Source: Ilyonectria destructans | Taxonomy: Eukaryota; Ascomycota; Sordariomycetes; Hypocreales; Nectriaceae | NCBI GenBank assembly: GCA_020740775.1 | Contig: JAHEWK010000001.1 | Location: 7,254,001 to 7,318,000, forward strand | Length of the DNA: 64,000 nt | Direction of reading: 5' to 3' | In this document: one piece after another, positions 34,121-43,130 of the stretch | Numbering within the stretch: position 1 is the stretch's first letter | How the letters are laid out: every line of letters begins with the position of its first letter | Made by a program: the position numbers and the translations under genes | Notes under the pieces: generated by a model | Told to the model about the DNA's origin: nothing | Database searches by the model: none | What the model saw: only the letters and a program-made list of their open reading frames with translations

Positions 34121-34947
34121 ATGCACCTAATCCTTACTGGCGCAACCGGCCTGGTGGGTTCCAGCGCACTCCATGCTATGCTCAAAATGAAGGATGTCGC
34201 CAAAATATCCATTCTCAGCAGAAGACCAGTTCCTATGGCCGAACAGACCCAAGACCCAAGAGTCGACGTATTAATTATTAACGACTTCACCACTTACAGC
34301 CCCGAAGTTCTAAGAAAGCTCGAGGGTGCAAGTGGTGCTGTCTGGGCCCTCGGTGTCAGCCAGACTAAGGTCTCAAAAGAGTGCATTTTTCCTATAGACA
34401 TACCCTTCTCCTCAAGTATCTCATCTAATCACCCGTTAGGGACTACATCACAATCACTAAAGATTATCCCCTTGCCGCGGCCGAGGCCTTCGCTGACCTG
34501 GCCCCCAATAACGAACCCTTCCGTTTTATCTATATATCCGCTGGACTAGCTACTCAGAAGCCTGGCCTTTTCAGCCCGTACTACGCCGGCGTTAAAGGCG
34601 AGGCTGAGTTATCGCTCTCGAAACTACGAGATGCATATCCTCATTTGCAAACAGAGACAGTCCGGGCTGGCTACGTCGACGCCACTCATCACACCGCTAT
34701 TAAGCCTTACATACCTGACCCGGGTTTCTTGTACAACTTCATGACGCCTCTCGTAGCACCGCCCATCAGGCTGGTTGCCAAGTGGATGCATAGTCCGAGT
34801 GAGCCTTTTGGCCAGTTCCTTGTTGAGATGGCTATGGGTAAGCATGATGGTGCTTTAGTAGCCAAAGGCCATGGCATCACCACACTGCATGGCGGTTCGA
34901 GGGTATTGGAGAACGAGGCTTTTAGGCGGCTTGCCGGCCTGTCATGA
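34121..34947 (+). CDS. Atypical SDR / NAD(P)-binding protein (NmrA-HIM1-like)
   Basis: The gene has two exons, 34121-34380 and 34440-34947, with a 59-nt intron (GTGCAT donor, CTAAT branch, TAG acceptor), encoding 255 residues. The Rossmann motif TGATGLVG is at residues 6-13. SRRPVPMAEQTQDPR and YAGVKGEAELSLSKL follow, and the C-terminus contains GQFLVEMAMGKHDG. Members bind NAD(P) as redox sensors or oxidoreductases; the Tyr-x-x-x-Lys pair is present as YAGVK. It is the intact paralogue of the interrupted gene at 11083-11853, which has the same length but no intron. The substrate is unknown. Confidence 0.85.
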
Positions 34948-35126
34948 CAACGGATCAGGAAACGCATGTTCGTACGGGATATCGCATAGGTTACCACAAT
35001 CACTAATAACCCCACCTTTGGAGCAAAGTAATAAAGACCAATTTCAGCCAGCACTCTGAATCTTGGGGGCAGCCCAAATTTTCAAACTGCGTTCACTTGC
35101 TTTGCTAACTCACACACTGGATAAAG

Positions 35127-35395
35127 ATGGCTGCTTTGACTTTCTATTCGTCCAGTTATCAGGACTTCAATCAGACCGAAATCTTGATTCAACAGTTCGG
35201 TGTACCCGGCACCCGTCCGCCCCTTTCATACATGTGGCGATAATCCTTGATCTCTGCTGGTACCAGTGCCGTCCATGTGGTGTAAACAATTGGTTTCGAG
35301 TGAGGAAACGTTACAGACGTCACCAAGGGTGTCTAGACTGCCTATGATGGGCAAATCCGAGTCTGCTAATTTGTCCAGACTAATGTTGAGGTAGG
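35127..35395 (+). pseudogene. Possible nonsense-riddled coding relic
   Basis: ATG 35127 starts MAALTFYSSSYQDFNQTEIL and continues IQQFGVPGTRPPLSYMWR to a TAA. The same frame then reads SLISAGTSAVHVV, GNVTDVTKGV and TAYDGQIRVC between four further stops, before an apparent GT donor at about 35393. The persistence of protein-like sequence in one frame suggests a decayed gene. I do not recognise it. Confidence 0.25.
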
Positions 35396-36176
35396 CTTGA
35401 TACTAAAATATGTCAACATTAACTCTTCTTGCCTCCGAACCATTGGCGGCAGTAAGTAGACTAGTTCTCCAACAAGATCCTCTAGAAACTGTATGTAATC
35501 AAAAAAGTATTGCCGTCAAATGAGATTATCCCGGATTTCAGGAAATAGAATGATGTGCTAAATTACTTAAAATCTAACTTTAAAATTAAATTAATTTTAT
35601 ATAAAATCTTTATTTCTAATTATCAGGCTAATATTAACCTCACTAAAATAGTATAAATAATATTAATAATACTATTTTTTATATTATCAGAGTATACTTC
35701 TTTCTAATGTTAACCCCCTTTTATAAGCTTTAAAGTTAATATATTAAAAAGGTTATTAAAAATTAAAAATTAATTTATATACAACTACAGCTTAGAGTTA
35801 ATTAGCCCAGGCTCAGGTTACCTCAGCACGAGCTCGGTTCTAAAAGTGGAATTGCCTCTAGTGGAGTTGGATTTTGCTGCAGACGTTATAGTAATCCAGT
35901 CGGCACTAGGCACCTTAACGCCGCATAAAGTCCGGTATTGAGTCATCTGCGTCTCTCGAGCGAGTATGTGTCGGGTTCCACTTTGAATGCCATACCATAT
36001 CAGACTTAAAAAGACAATCCACACGCACGAAGCTATAATAGTGGAGCGAATTATTCAGCTTCAGAGTATATATACTCCAAATAATACGCTATCTTCACTT
36101 GTCTTACCCTTACTTCCTTTGCAGTATACCATACTGTTATTTCACCTCCCTCATTCTCTTGAACAGACCCAGTATA
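35396..36176. other. AT-rich block and promoter of the downstream hydrolase
   Basis: Bases 35560-35800 are AT-rich and RIP-like. A TATA-like GTATATATACTCC at about 36065 lies some 105 bp before the hydrolase ATG. Confidence 0.4.
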
Positions 36177-37115
36177 ATGGAATCCTTTACATTCCTCCTC
36201 CCGAATGGAGGAACAGTCGCGGGCATTCACAACATACCTCCACACTCCGAATCTTCCATTCAATGCCGCCCTCTGGTTGTAGGCCTCCATGGTGGTGGTT
36301 ATGAATGCCATTACTTTGATGCCGATTCCAAACACACCGCATCCACTTCGAGCAACGCCTACAGTGTCCCGTTCATATCCATCGATCGCCCCTGCTACGG
36401 AGGAACCAGTTCCTTTCTCCCTGTCCCGAAAGGATCCAATTTTATAACGGAGACTGGAACCTGGTTGCACAAATACATCCTGCCAACCCTTTGGTTTAAG
36501 TTCGGTATTGCGAATCAATGCAATTGCCTGGTGCTCTTTTGCCACAGTCTCGGCGCAATGTATGGGATTGCGGCGGCAGCGATGCATGGCCAGGATGAGA
36601 GGCCATCATACCCACTGGGAGGGCTTATATGTTCTGGCGTCGGTGATGTTTGGCAGCCTCAGATGTATGAGAACTCGGTGAGCGAGCCATATGACCCTCT
36701 GGGTCAAAGTTCGTTTCCTCCCAAGGCGAAAGATGCTCTTATGTTTCGGCCGGGAACTGTGCATCCGGATATCCTAAAGCTCACGGAGCGGCTCGATTTT
36801 CCAGCCCCGCTTGCGGAACTTGCGAGTTTGCCAGCTTCGTGGCTACCTGGTTGGAAAGAAGAGTGGGCAGTGCATGTCAAGACGCCGGTCATGTTCGCCT
36901 TGGTGGAACAGGAGCCGTTCTTCGTGGTTTCAGAGGAGCGAGCGAATGCATGTGCAGAGGCATTTTCCAGTAGCTTGCGCGTCGACAGCAGCTTCGTTAA
37001 GGGCGCATCGCACTGCATGGAGTTGAGTTACTGGGCGCAAGGGTGGTACGCAAGGGCTTTCGGTTTTGCAATGGAATGCTCGGCGCATGTGGGACTGCAA
37101 AGTACATGCATATAA
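36177..37115 (+). CDS. Alpha/beta-hydrolase-fold protein
   Basis: A single exon from ATG 36177 (MESFTFLLPNGG) encodes 312 residues. Motifs are LHGGGYE (oxyanion region, about residues 37-43), CHSLGAMYG (nucleophile Ser about 124, with Cys in place of the first elbow Gly) and GASHCMELS (His about 279). The open frame extends further upstream, but the ATG at 36177 is the first in frame and gives the family's usual start just before the first strand. Relatives occur beside fungal polyketide and terpenoid genes as esterases or thioesterase-like editors, but no substrate can be deduced. Its neighbours are a redox gene set on both sides, although a repeat-rich 2 kb separates it from the enoyl reductase. 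Confidence 0.8.
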   Translation: MESFTFLLPNGGTVAGIHNIPPHSESSIQCRPLVVGLHGGGYECHYFDADSKHTASTSSNAYSVPFISIDRPCYGGTSSFLPVPKGSNFITETGTWLHKYILPTLWFKFGIANQCNCLVLFCHSLGAMYGIAAAAMHGQDERPSYPLGGLICSGVGDVWQPQMYENSVSEPYDPLGQSSFPPKAKDALMFRPGTVHPDILKLTERLDFPAPLAELASLPASWLPGWKEEWAVHVKTPVMFALVEQEPFFVVSEERANACAEAFSSSLRVDSSFVKGASHCMELSYWAQGWYARAFGFAMECSAHVGLQSTCI

Positions 37116-37771
37116 ACGGCACCCCAACGTAGTCTCGAAAGTATTTAGCCTCCGAGAAGTTAAATAGACGATTTGTGAGCTTGCAAGGGATGCTAGAAAT
37201 CGGCGTGTCGACATCTATGTATTATAGGTTATATACAGTATATCTACATACCTCCTCTCTCAAAAGGGTGACTTGTGCAGTCAATGCGGCATTGAGAGTT
37301 CCAGTTGCTCCCTCTTGAATCGTAATTCGTCAATATTGTTCTTCGATCTAGCACGGAACTTGCTTGCAGTAATTCGGGTTTCCACCCCTTTTCTCACTGC
37401 TGTGCAGCGAATACAAGCGATTACACTTTTTTGATTTAACAACTCGGGATTCTTCAGTCTGATAATTCTCTTCGCCTTTTATAGGCGCATCAGCACCTCG
37501 CTACTGGCTAGAGGCTTGCAGTTGTCTTATTGCCTGCTGTGTAACGAATACCATTTTTTCGCTGTCCGATCTCCAGGTCCAACAAGTGAAAAACGCCAGA
37601 GGTCCAATGCTTCTGGTCAATGTGACGGTCGAAAATTCTGGCCATTTTGATGGATGAGAGGTTGTCCGGGGTGTACGTTTTCCAGAGATCACCGTCCATC
37701 AAGCGTCCACCAAAGGAGTTAAAGGGCTTTATCAAGAGGTTGGGGTGTTCTGGTACACACATACCCACAGG
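37116..37771. other. Intergenic; unassigned minus-strand fragment at 37508-37768
   Basis: A minus-strand frame reads GMCVPEHPNLLIKPFNSFGG, then LWKTYTPDNLSSIKMARIFD and HWTSGVFHLLDLEIGQ. It looks protein-like but I do not recognise it and no start or intron structure is evident. It borders directly on repeat DNA, so it may be the stub of a gene broken by the repeat insertion. Confidence 0.3.
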
Positions 37772-38150
37772 GGGGACTAGAAGCTCAACAGGTAAAAAAG
37801 AAAATCACCAACAATAGGATCAATAATGCAGACCATATCGGTACCCAGTCTACTTCGGGAGACGTCGGTCTCTCTTATATCTTATTGCTCGCAATAAGGT
37901 TTCTATCTCAAGGTCGTTGACTGCAGACAGCAGGATTGAAGTCAGAAGGGTTAAATTAAAGCTTCAGGCAGAAACCAGTATGTAACAACCTTATTGTTCA
38001 GCTACTGTTTCTTCTGGTGCTGGGTGTAGCACTTACTGTTTATCTCTACTGTTTGAGAATACTGTATAGCTTTGATCTATCTGATGATATTGAGTAAAGC
38101 TAAAAAAACCAAATACCCAGTCTACTTAAAAGTTAACAGTTTACTCGGAC
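37772..38150 (+). repeat. Dispersed repeat carrying the SINE-like insertion
   Basis: The sequence from GGGGACTAGAAGCTCAACAG through the insertion to ACAGTTTACTCGGACAGA corresponds to the degraded copy at 26794-26900. It is less AT-shifted than that copy. Confidence 0.55.
37856..38113 (+). mobile_element. 258-bp non-autonomous element (SINE-like) with 14-bp target duplication
   Basis: TACCCAGTCTACTT is repeated exactly at 37842-37855 and 38114-38127. The related repeat at about 26868 has the same sequence uninterrupted, so the 258 bp between are an insertion. There are no terminal inverted repeats. The 3' end is A-rich (GCTAAAAAAACCAAA), as expected for target-primed reverse transcription by a LINE partner. 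A reversed, degraded copy lies at 25662-25950. I could not identify convincing RNA polymerase III A and B boxes, so the SINE label is provisional. Confidence 0.65.
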
Positions 38151-38221
38151 AGACTAAGGCTTCTCGCCCAACTGGTTACCTTTTGCAATACCTTAATGAG
38201 CTGCAGTAACAGCTGCACCTT

Positions 38222-38292
38222 GAAAAAGCTAGATCTGCTGGAAAAGCTAGATCTTGGAAAAGCTAGATCTACTGGAAAAGCTAGATCTGCTG
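38222..38292. repeat. Minisatellite, four copies of a 16-19-bp unit
   Basis: The unit GAAAAGCTAGATCTGCTG and close variants repeat four times in tandem (38222, 38241, 38257 and 38275). Confidence 0.85.
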
Positions 38293-38723
38293 GAAAAATC
38301 TGAAATAGTAGTCAGAACAGTGATTTCAACAATGTTACTCAAGTATATACTAAGTCTATTACTAGGGTATACCTAATGAAAGGGGTCAGAAAGCTAGCGA
38401 ATTCCTCCTGCTAGTTTAACTAAGTGCTTCTTTTCTAATTTTTCCCTCTCAGTGCGCCTGTAGCTCTCGTCTTCGTATACCAGAAGAGACTCCTCGACGA
38501 CGTATTAAGTGAGTAAAAAAAATCGTATAGCCTTATTCCCAAAGCTCGTAATGAGACGAGTCCAGAAACAAGCGAGCCGAAAGACGGATAGGCGTCATTG
38601 CTACCGTCGTCTTTAGATTCAATAGCGTTGTTAGACTTAAGGGGTATCCAGAGTTACATGCACCGAGATGACGGGGACAGCTCAGCACGCCATCTTCATT
38701 AGGGGTAAGTTTGCCCGAGTTAC

Positions 38724-38843
38724 CGACATAATGTAGACCTCGGAGACTTTCGAGTCGGGCGCGGGACAACTTCCAGAGTCGGCCGACATGGTGTAGACCT
38801 CGGAGACTTTTGAGTCGGGCACGGGACAACTTCCAGAGTCGGC
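38724..38843. repeat. Tandem duplication of a 60-bp unit
   Basis: The unit starts CGACATGGTGTAGACCTCGG and occurs at 38724-38783 and 38784-38843 with about four differences. Its length is a multiple of three, and on the minus strand it encodes a repeated 20-residue stretch (SRARLKSLRGLHHVGRLWKL) in a 98-codon frame. That frame has no other sign of being a gene. Confidence 0.8.
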
Positions 38844-39188
38844 CGAGTCCAGGTCAACGACTGCTCACTCCACAAGACGAATGTGATTTGGCAGCTTTTT
38901 CCAGACTTCCCCAGTCCACCAACCGACAGCTGTGGAGAAGCTGCGATGGTCCCATGGCAGGGGTTAATTATATCCAGCCCTGTGTATTTGAGTCAATAGA
39001 CTTTTTTTTCTTTTTCGGACGGACTTCCGTAGACTCCGATAGTTTATGACGGGCACGGGTCCTTTATTACCCCCGCTGAGTAAAACAAGGGAAGCATAAA
39101 AGCCATAAGATGAATGGCCTACCGCTCCAGAGGCTAATAGTTAAACTCCAAGGTAGCCTCAAGATTTATTTCTGACCTCATACCAATA

Positions 39189-40306
39189 ATGAAGGAAGCA
39201 ATTGTTTCTCAAGGTAACGCCGTCAAAATCACGCTGCATAACTGTATCTGATCTGCCTAGGACCCAACGTCAAGATTATTGACAGTCCCATCCCTATTCC
39301 ACAAAAAGGCCAGGTTCTTATCCGAGTTGTCGTCGCTGGTTCAAATCCAAAAGATGTCAAATCTACATTCTGGCTTCCGCCTTCCAACTTCGGAGACGAT
39401 ATAGCTGGTTATGTCGAGTCCGTGGGGGACGGCGTCCTGGAGTTTCGTCCCAATGACCGCGTCGCTGCCTTTCACGAAATGTTTACACCGCATGGGGCCT
39501 TTGCCGAATACGCCATTGCATGGGCCCACACGACATTTCGCCTGCCAGTCAATATTTCCTTTGAGGAGGCCGTCACGGTGCCGCTGACTAGCATGACGGC
39601 GGCCCTTGGGCTGTATAGTAACTTGAGGCTCCCCCTTCCCTGGACGACGGATGAAGACCGTCCAGAGACCGGCCCTCTGGTTATTTATGGTGCAGGGGCC
39701 GCGGTCGGGAGCTTCGCCGTGCAATTCGCGAGGAAAAGCGAGGTGCATCCTATAATTTGCGTGGCTGGGCAGTCGAAGGACTATATTGAAACCCTCATTG
39801 ACCGTAGCAAGGGCGACGTGGTAATTGATTACCGGCTAGGTCCTGAAACTGTCTTGGCCGACATCAAGAAGACTCTGGGAGGGAAGCCATTACTTCATGC
39901 TTTCGACGCTGTGGCTGACTACGGAAGCGACAAAATCCTCGGGGCTCTTCTTCACCCAGAATCAGGAAGAATTACTATGACTCTCCCCAAGGACGGGACA
40001 AGGATTCCCAAGGAGCCCGGGGTCTTATTTCCCGACGGATTCGTCAAACCGCCATTGGAGGGTGTACCTGAGGGCGTGGAGGCTTTTTGGACGGCTGTGG
40101 GTTCCGTACATAACGCATCTAAGCATTTCGGTTACATCTTTTACCGATATATCGAGCTGGGGCTTGAAGAGGGGTGGTTGAAGCCTCATCCACATGAGGT
40201 AGTGCAAGGTGGGCTAAACGGGCTCCCAGCTGGGCTAGCAAAACTTCTTGAGGGAAAGGCACATGGTGTTAAATATGTATATCGGATTGCAGACACAAAG
40301 TTTTGA
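39189..40306 (+). CDS. Zinc-free medium-chain dehydrogenase, trans-acting enoyl-reductase type
   Basis: Exon 1 (39189-39213, MKEAIVSQ) and exon 2 (39261-40306) are joined by a 47-nt intron (GTAACG donor, TAG acceptor) and encode 356 residues. The N-terminal GroES-like fold includes VVVAGSNPKDVK, GDDIAGYVESVGDG and NDRVAAFHEM. The cofactor domain has YGAGAAVGSFAVQFARK. The absence of zinc-ligand cysteines, the SNPKD motif and the length match the stand-alone enoyl reductases that partner highly reducing polyketide synthases (LovC type) and related quinone reductases. It would use NADPH to reduce an activated double bond. No polyketide synthase is visible in the window, so its partner, if any, lies elsewhere or is lost. 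Confidence 0.87.
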
Positions 40307-40779
40307 CTAATTATAGTTATCCTACAATAGTAAAAGATTGCAACCAAAGTTTAAGTCATAAGAAGTAATTTTACGCCGGGGAAGTGAGGAATATTGCCGC
40401 AGAGAAGAAACAGGCACCTACACCTCTCGCGACTCTTCATTGTCTACATGCAAACTTTTGTACAAAACGTCATTTAAATTATTAAGTCTGTGATCTGCTT
40501 CGAGCTGTTCCGTCTCTACAGACGAGCCTTAACCATACCCTCCACGAACTATGTTTTGTTCCCATTTGGGAAAAATACTCTCTAATCTGCGCCCTCGCAG
40601 TGTCGATGACGGAGACGTCCTCTAATCTAACTTCTGTCTGCTCCCTCAATGTGAGCAAGTTGCCGGCACAAGGTCAAAAAAACACAGTTTTATCCACAAT
40701 TCAAGCATTTCCTACCCAATGCTGCCACGATGACCAAATATCAAGCTTTTCAACTTGAAAAAGTTAAAACCTGTATGAA
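40307..40779. other. Intergenic between convergent genes
   Basis: 3' flank of the enoyl reductase, opposite the acyl-CoA synthetase fragment. No gene seen. Confidence 0.4.
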
Positions 40780-41256
40780 TATATAAGTAGTTGGCTCAAG
40801 AAGCACGGAGACGTCCTCAATTGTACTTGGAACTGATACCTCCTTGTCAAGTTCTCCATACGTGGCGTTTTCAACTAGTTCTCGTACTGTTCACCTTAGA
40901 GTCTTCCCTGACCGTGTCTTGGGAATGATTCTGCTTCCCTGAATCATGCTACCAAGGGAAGTAATGGCACCAACTTGCTGGCGGACTAGACCCTGGATCT
41001 CGGAGATGATATTCTGGTCCGGTACAGCTGTCTTCGGATGATCTGAGGCTGATAAAGTAATCACGGCAGATGGCAGTTGGCCTTTGAGTGAGTCAGGGAT
41101 TCCCACGATGCAAGCCTCTGCAACTAGTGAATGGGAAGCAATTTTTTGTTCGATCGCACCTAGATAATAGTTAGTCTTGGTGATATGGTACACCGGATAC
41201 ACCAATTCATCCGGGCTTGGGGGAGTATAACCTACCACTGGACAAATAATGTACAC
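40780..41256 (-). pseudogene. C-terminal fragment of an acetyl/propionyl-CoA synthetase-like enzyme
   Basis: The minus-strand frame reads IEQKIASHSLVAEACIVGIP, then DSLKGQLPSAVITL, IISEIQGLVRQQVGAITSLG and IIPKTRSGKTLR. This is the C-terminal AMP-binding domain of acyl-CoA synthetases, where the Lys of SGK is catalytic. After SGKTLR a TGA interrupts the frame, which then continues TVRELVENATYGELDKEVSV. The large N-terminal adenylation domain is absent: upstream lies the 3' end of the aldo-keto reductase, only 103 bp away. The fragment is therefore truncated and non-functional. Confidence 0.75.
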
Positions 41257-41359
41257 TTATGTTCAGCACGTCGTCACTGCGGCTCATCACATGAATAAAA
41301 CACTCCTTGTTGCACTCTACCATCAGATCAAAAGTGGAGTGCACTTAATAAAATTGGGA

Positions 41360-42545
41360 TCAAATGTGGCCCCAGATAGGTCTCGGCTGATACAACTCTT
41401 CAAGATACCGCTCTTCCTCATCCCTCAGGACTTTACCATTACTTCCAACCGCCTCGTCGATCCTTTTAACACTGCTGCACCCAATAATGGGGCTCGTAAC
41501 CCTCTTGTTGATCCAGGCGAGTGCTACGTGAGCCATCGGCCATTCACGTTTCTCAGCGAGCTCCGCCACCCGGCCGATAATCTTGAGGTCGACTTCGGAT
41601 GTACCATGCCCTCCACTTGTGAGATCAGACTCGGTCGAGGCTCTCGCCGTCGAGTCGGAAGGGGGCCGGGCGAGGTGTCCACGGCACAAAGGAGCCCAAG
41701 GAATAAGCCCAACGCCAGTTTCGTTACAAAATCGAATCATCTCGCGCTCCTCCTCGCGATAAAGAAGGTTGTACTGGTCTTGCATGCTCACGAATTTAGT
41801 CCAGCCATTCTTCTCAGCACAAAACTGAAGCTGGGCGAACTGGGTTGCCCACATGCTGCTCGCGCCGATATAACGGACCTTGCCTGATTGAACAAGGTCG
41901 TGGAGAGCTTTCAAGGTCTCCTCAATAGGTACCGAACTGTCGAATCTGTGAATCTGCAATAAGTCGATATACGTAGTCCCAAGTCGCTTCAAGGAGGCTT
42001 CGACCTGGTTGAAGATTGCAGTGCGCGAGAGACCAAACTGGTTTTGATAGTCCTTGGATCTATCAAACTCTGAGTAAAAGGCAAATTGTTGCTCCTCTGT
42101 GATAACTATTAGAAGGTGCACATGAAGTCAATGATTGAACATACCCGGGGTTTCTCCAACAGCAAAGTTGCATTTCGTAAGAATAACTAGCTTCTCGCGA
42201 GGGATATCATAGTGCTTGATAGCCTTGCCAATAATCACCTCAGAGATGCCATTTGAGTACGAATTGGCTGTATCCCAGGTATTGAGGCCCCGGTCGTAGG
42301 CTGCCTTGAGCAACGGCAGCGCCTATAATTCGAATCTTGCTTAGTAGCTGCAAAACGTGTTCTAGCGGGACCGCATGTACCTTGTCTTCCCCAAGTGCCC
42401 ATGGAATAGCCTGAGGATCACCAAAACCCATGCAACCAAGAATGGGCACGGAAACACGAAGTCCGGATTTTCCAAGTTGACGATACTGCGCTTTCGTATC
42501 TTCCAAAGACTGCCTGAGTCGACTAGGGAGCTGAAGAGCGGCCAT
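41360..42545 (-). CDS. Aldo-keto reductase (versiconal-reductase / YakC-like)
   Basis: Three exons (42545-42381, 42322-42145 and 42105-41360) with 58-nt and 39-nt introns encode 362 residues. Donors are GTACAT and GTATGT; acceptors end in TAG. The catalytic tetrad is complete: Asp72 and Tyr77 in [10 protein letters not shown], Lys105 in ILTKCNF and His167 in [21 protein letters not shown] near the C-terminus binds the NADPH phosphate. Relatives include versiconal hemiacetal acetate reductases of aflatoxin-type pathways and general aryl-alcohol dehydrogenases. It reduces an aldehyde or ketone in the cytosol; the substrate is unknown. It reads away from the broken regulator copy immediately upstream. 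Confidence 0.9.
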
Positions 42546-42739
42546 GTTGACTGACAAGATAACAAACTGCGGTAGTAGGTTGAATGAGGTGGAGGACACG
42601 AGATGAAAAACTGCTTGACAAACCGTAAAAGTGTGCTGGAATAGCGACAAGTATCTATACTCCTTTCGGCCAGCTACTCGGGTTGCGAGGGCAGAGCCAC
42701 GTAAACTACAGTCTAGCTATAGACGGAGTTTCTATGAAG

Positions 42740-43130
42740 CCGAGGCCGAGGTTGAGGCTTTAACTTGGCGATAGACGCAAACGTGTTGACCCTCATGTAT
42801 TCGGCTCGGAGACTTTTGTGGAATAATTGGCCCGACCGCCGGGTTACCGGACAGTGTGGGACGACTTGGACGCCCACTTGCCTCCCCAGACGCCGTATCC
42901 TTCGCACTCGCGGTCTGAAGTGGGACAGCGCCAACAAGACGGCCAATTTTTATCGCACTTGACTCGGCGAACCCTGTTATCAGCGGGTCAGTGTATGTAG
43001 GCATAGATGGATACGAGAAGCAAGGGGTGTCCCTATGAACTCAAGTGCAGGTGCGGCAGCCCGTCTTGACGCGTTGGATTACCCGACGGGGAGTCGGAGG
43101 ATTATCGAGCCCGAAAGAGAGTCCATCTAT
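42740..43130 (-). pseudogene. Inverted, broken duplicate of the Zn2Cys6 regulator 5' end
   Basis: The minus strand repeats the regulator at 31335 closely. The start codon has become ATA (43130-43128), and the region corresponding to the GTGTGT intron donor reads TTGAGT. The zinc cluster part still reads RRVKCDKNWPSCWRCPTSDR. The match extends about 200 bp upstream of the start into the promoter (to about 43330) and ends near 42740, shortly after the zinc cluster. Loss of both the start and the splice donor makes it non-functional. The rest of the gene is absent. Confidence 0.82.

Noticed and set aside
36099..36176. Longer N-terminus of the hydrolase at 36177
   Set aside because: It would need a TTG start; the first in-frame ATG is at 36177 and fits the fold.
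37854..38116. Reading the 258-bp insertion as a solo LTR
   Set aside because: It does not begin TG or end CA, and the 14-bp target duplication is too long for LTR integration (usually 4-6 bp).
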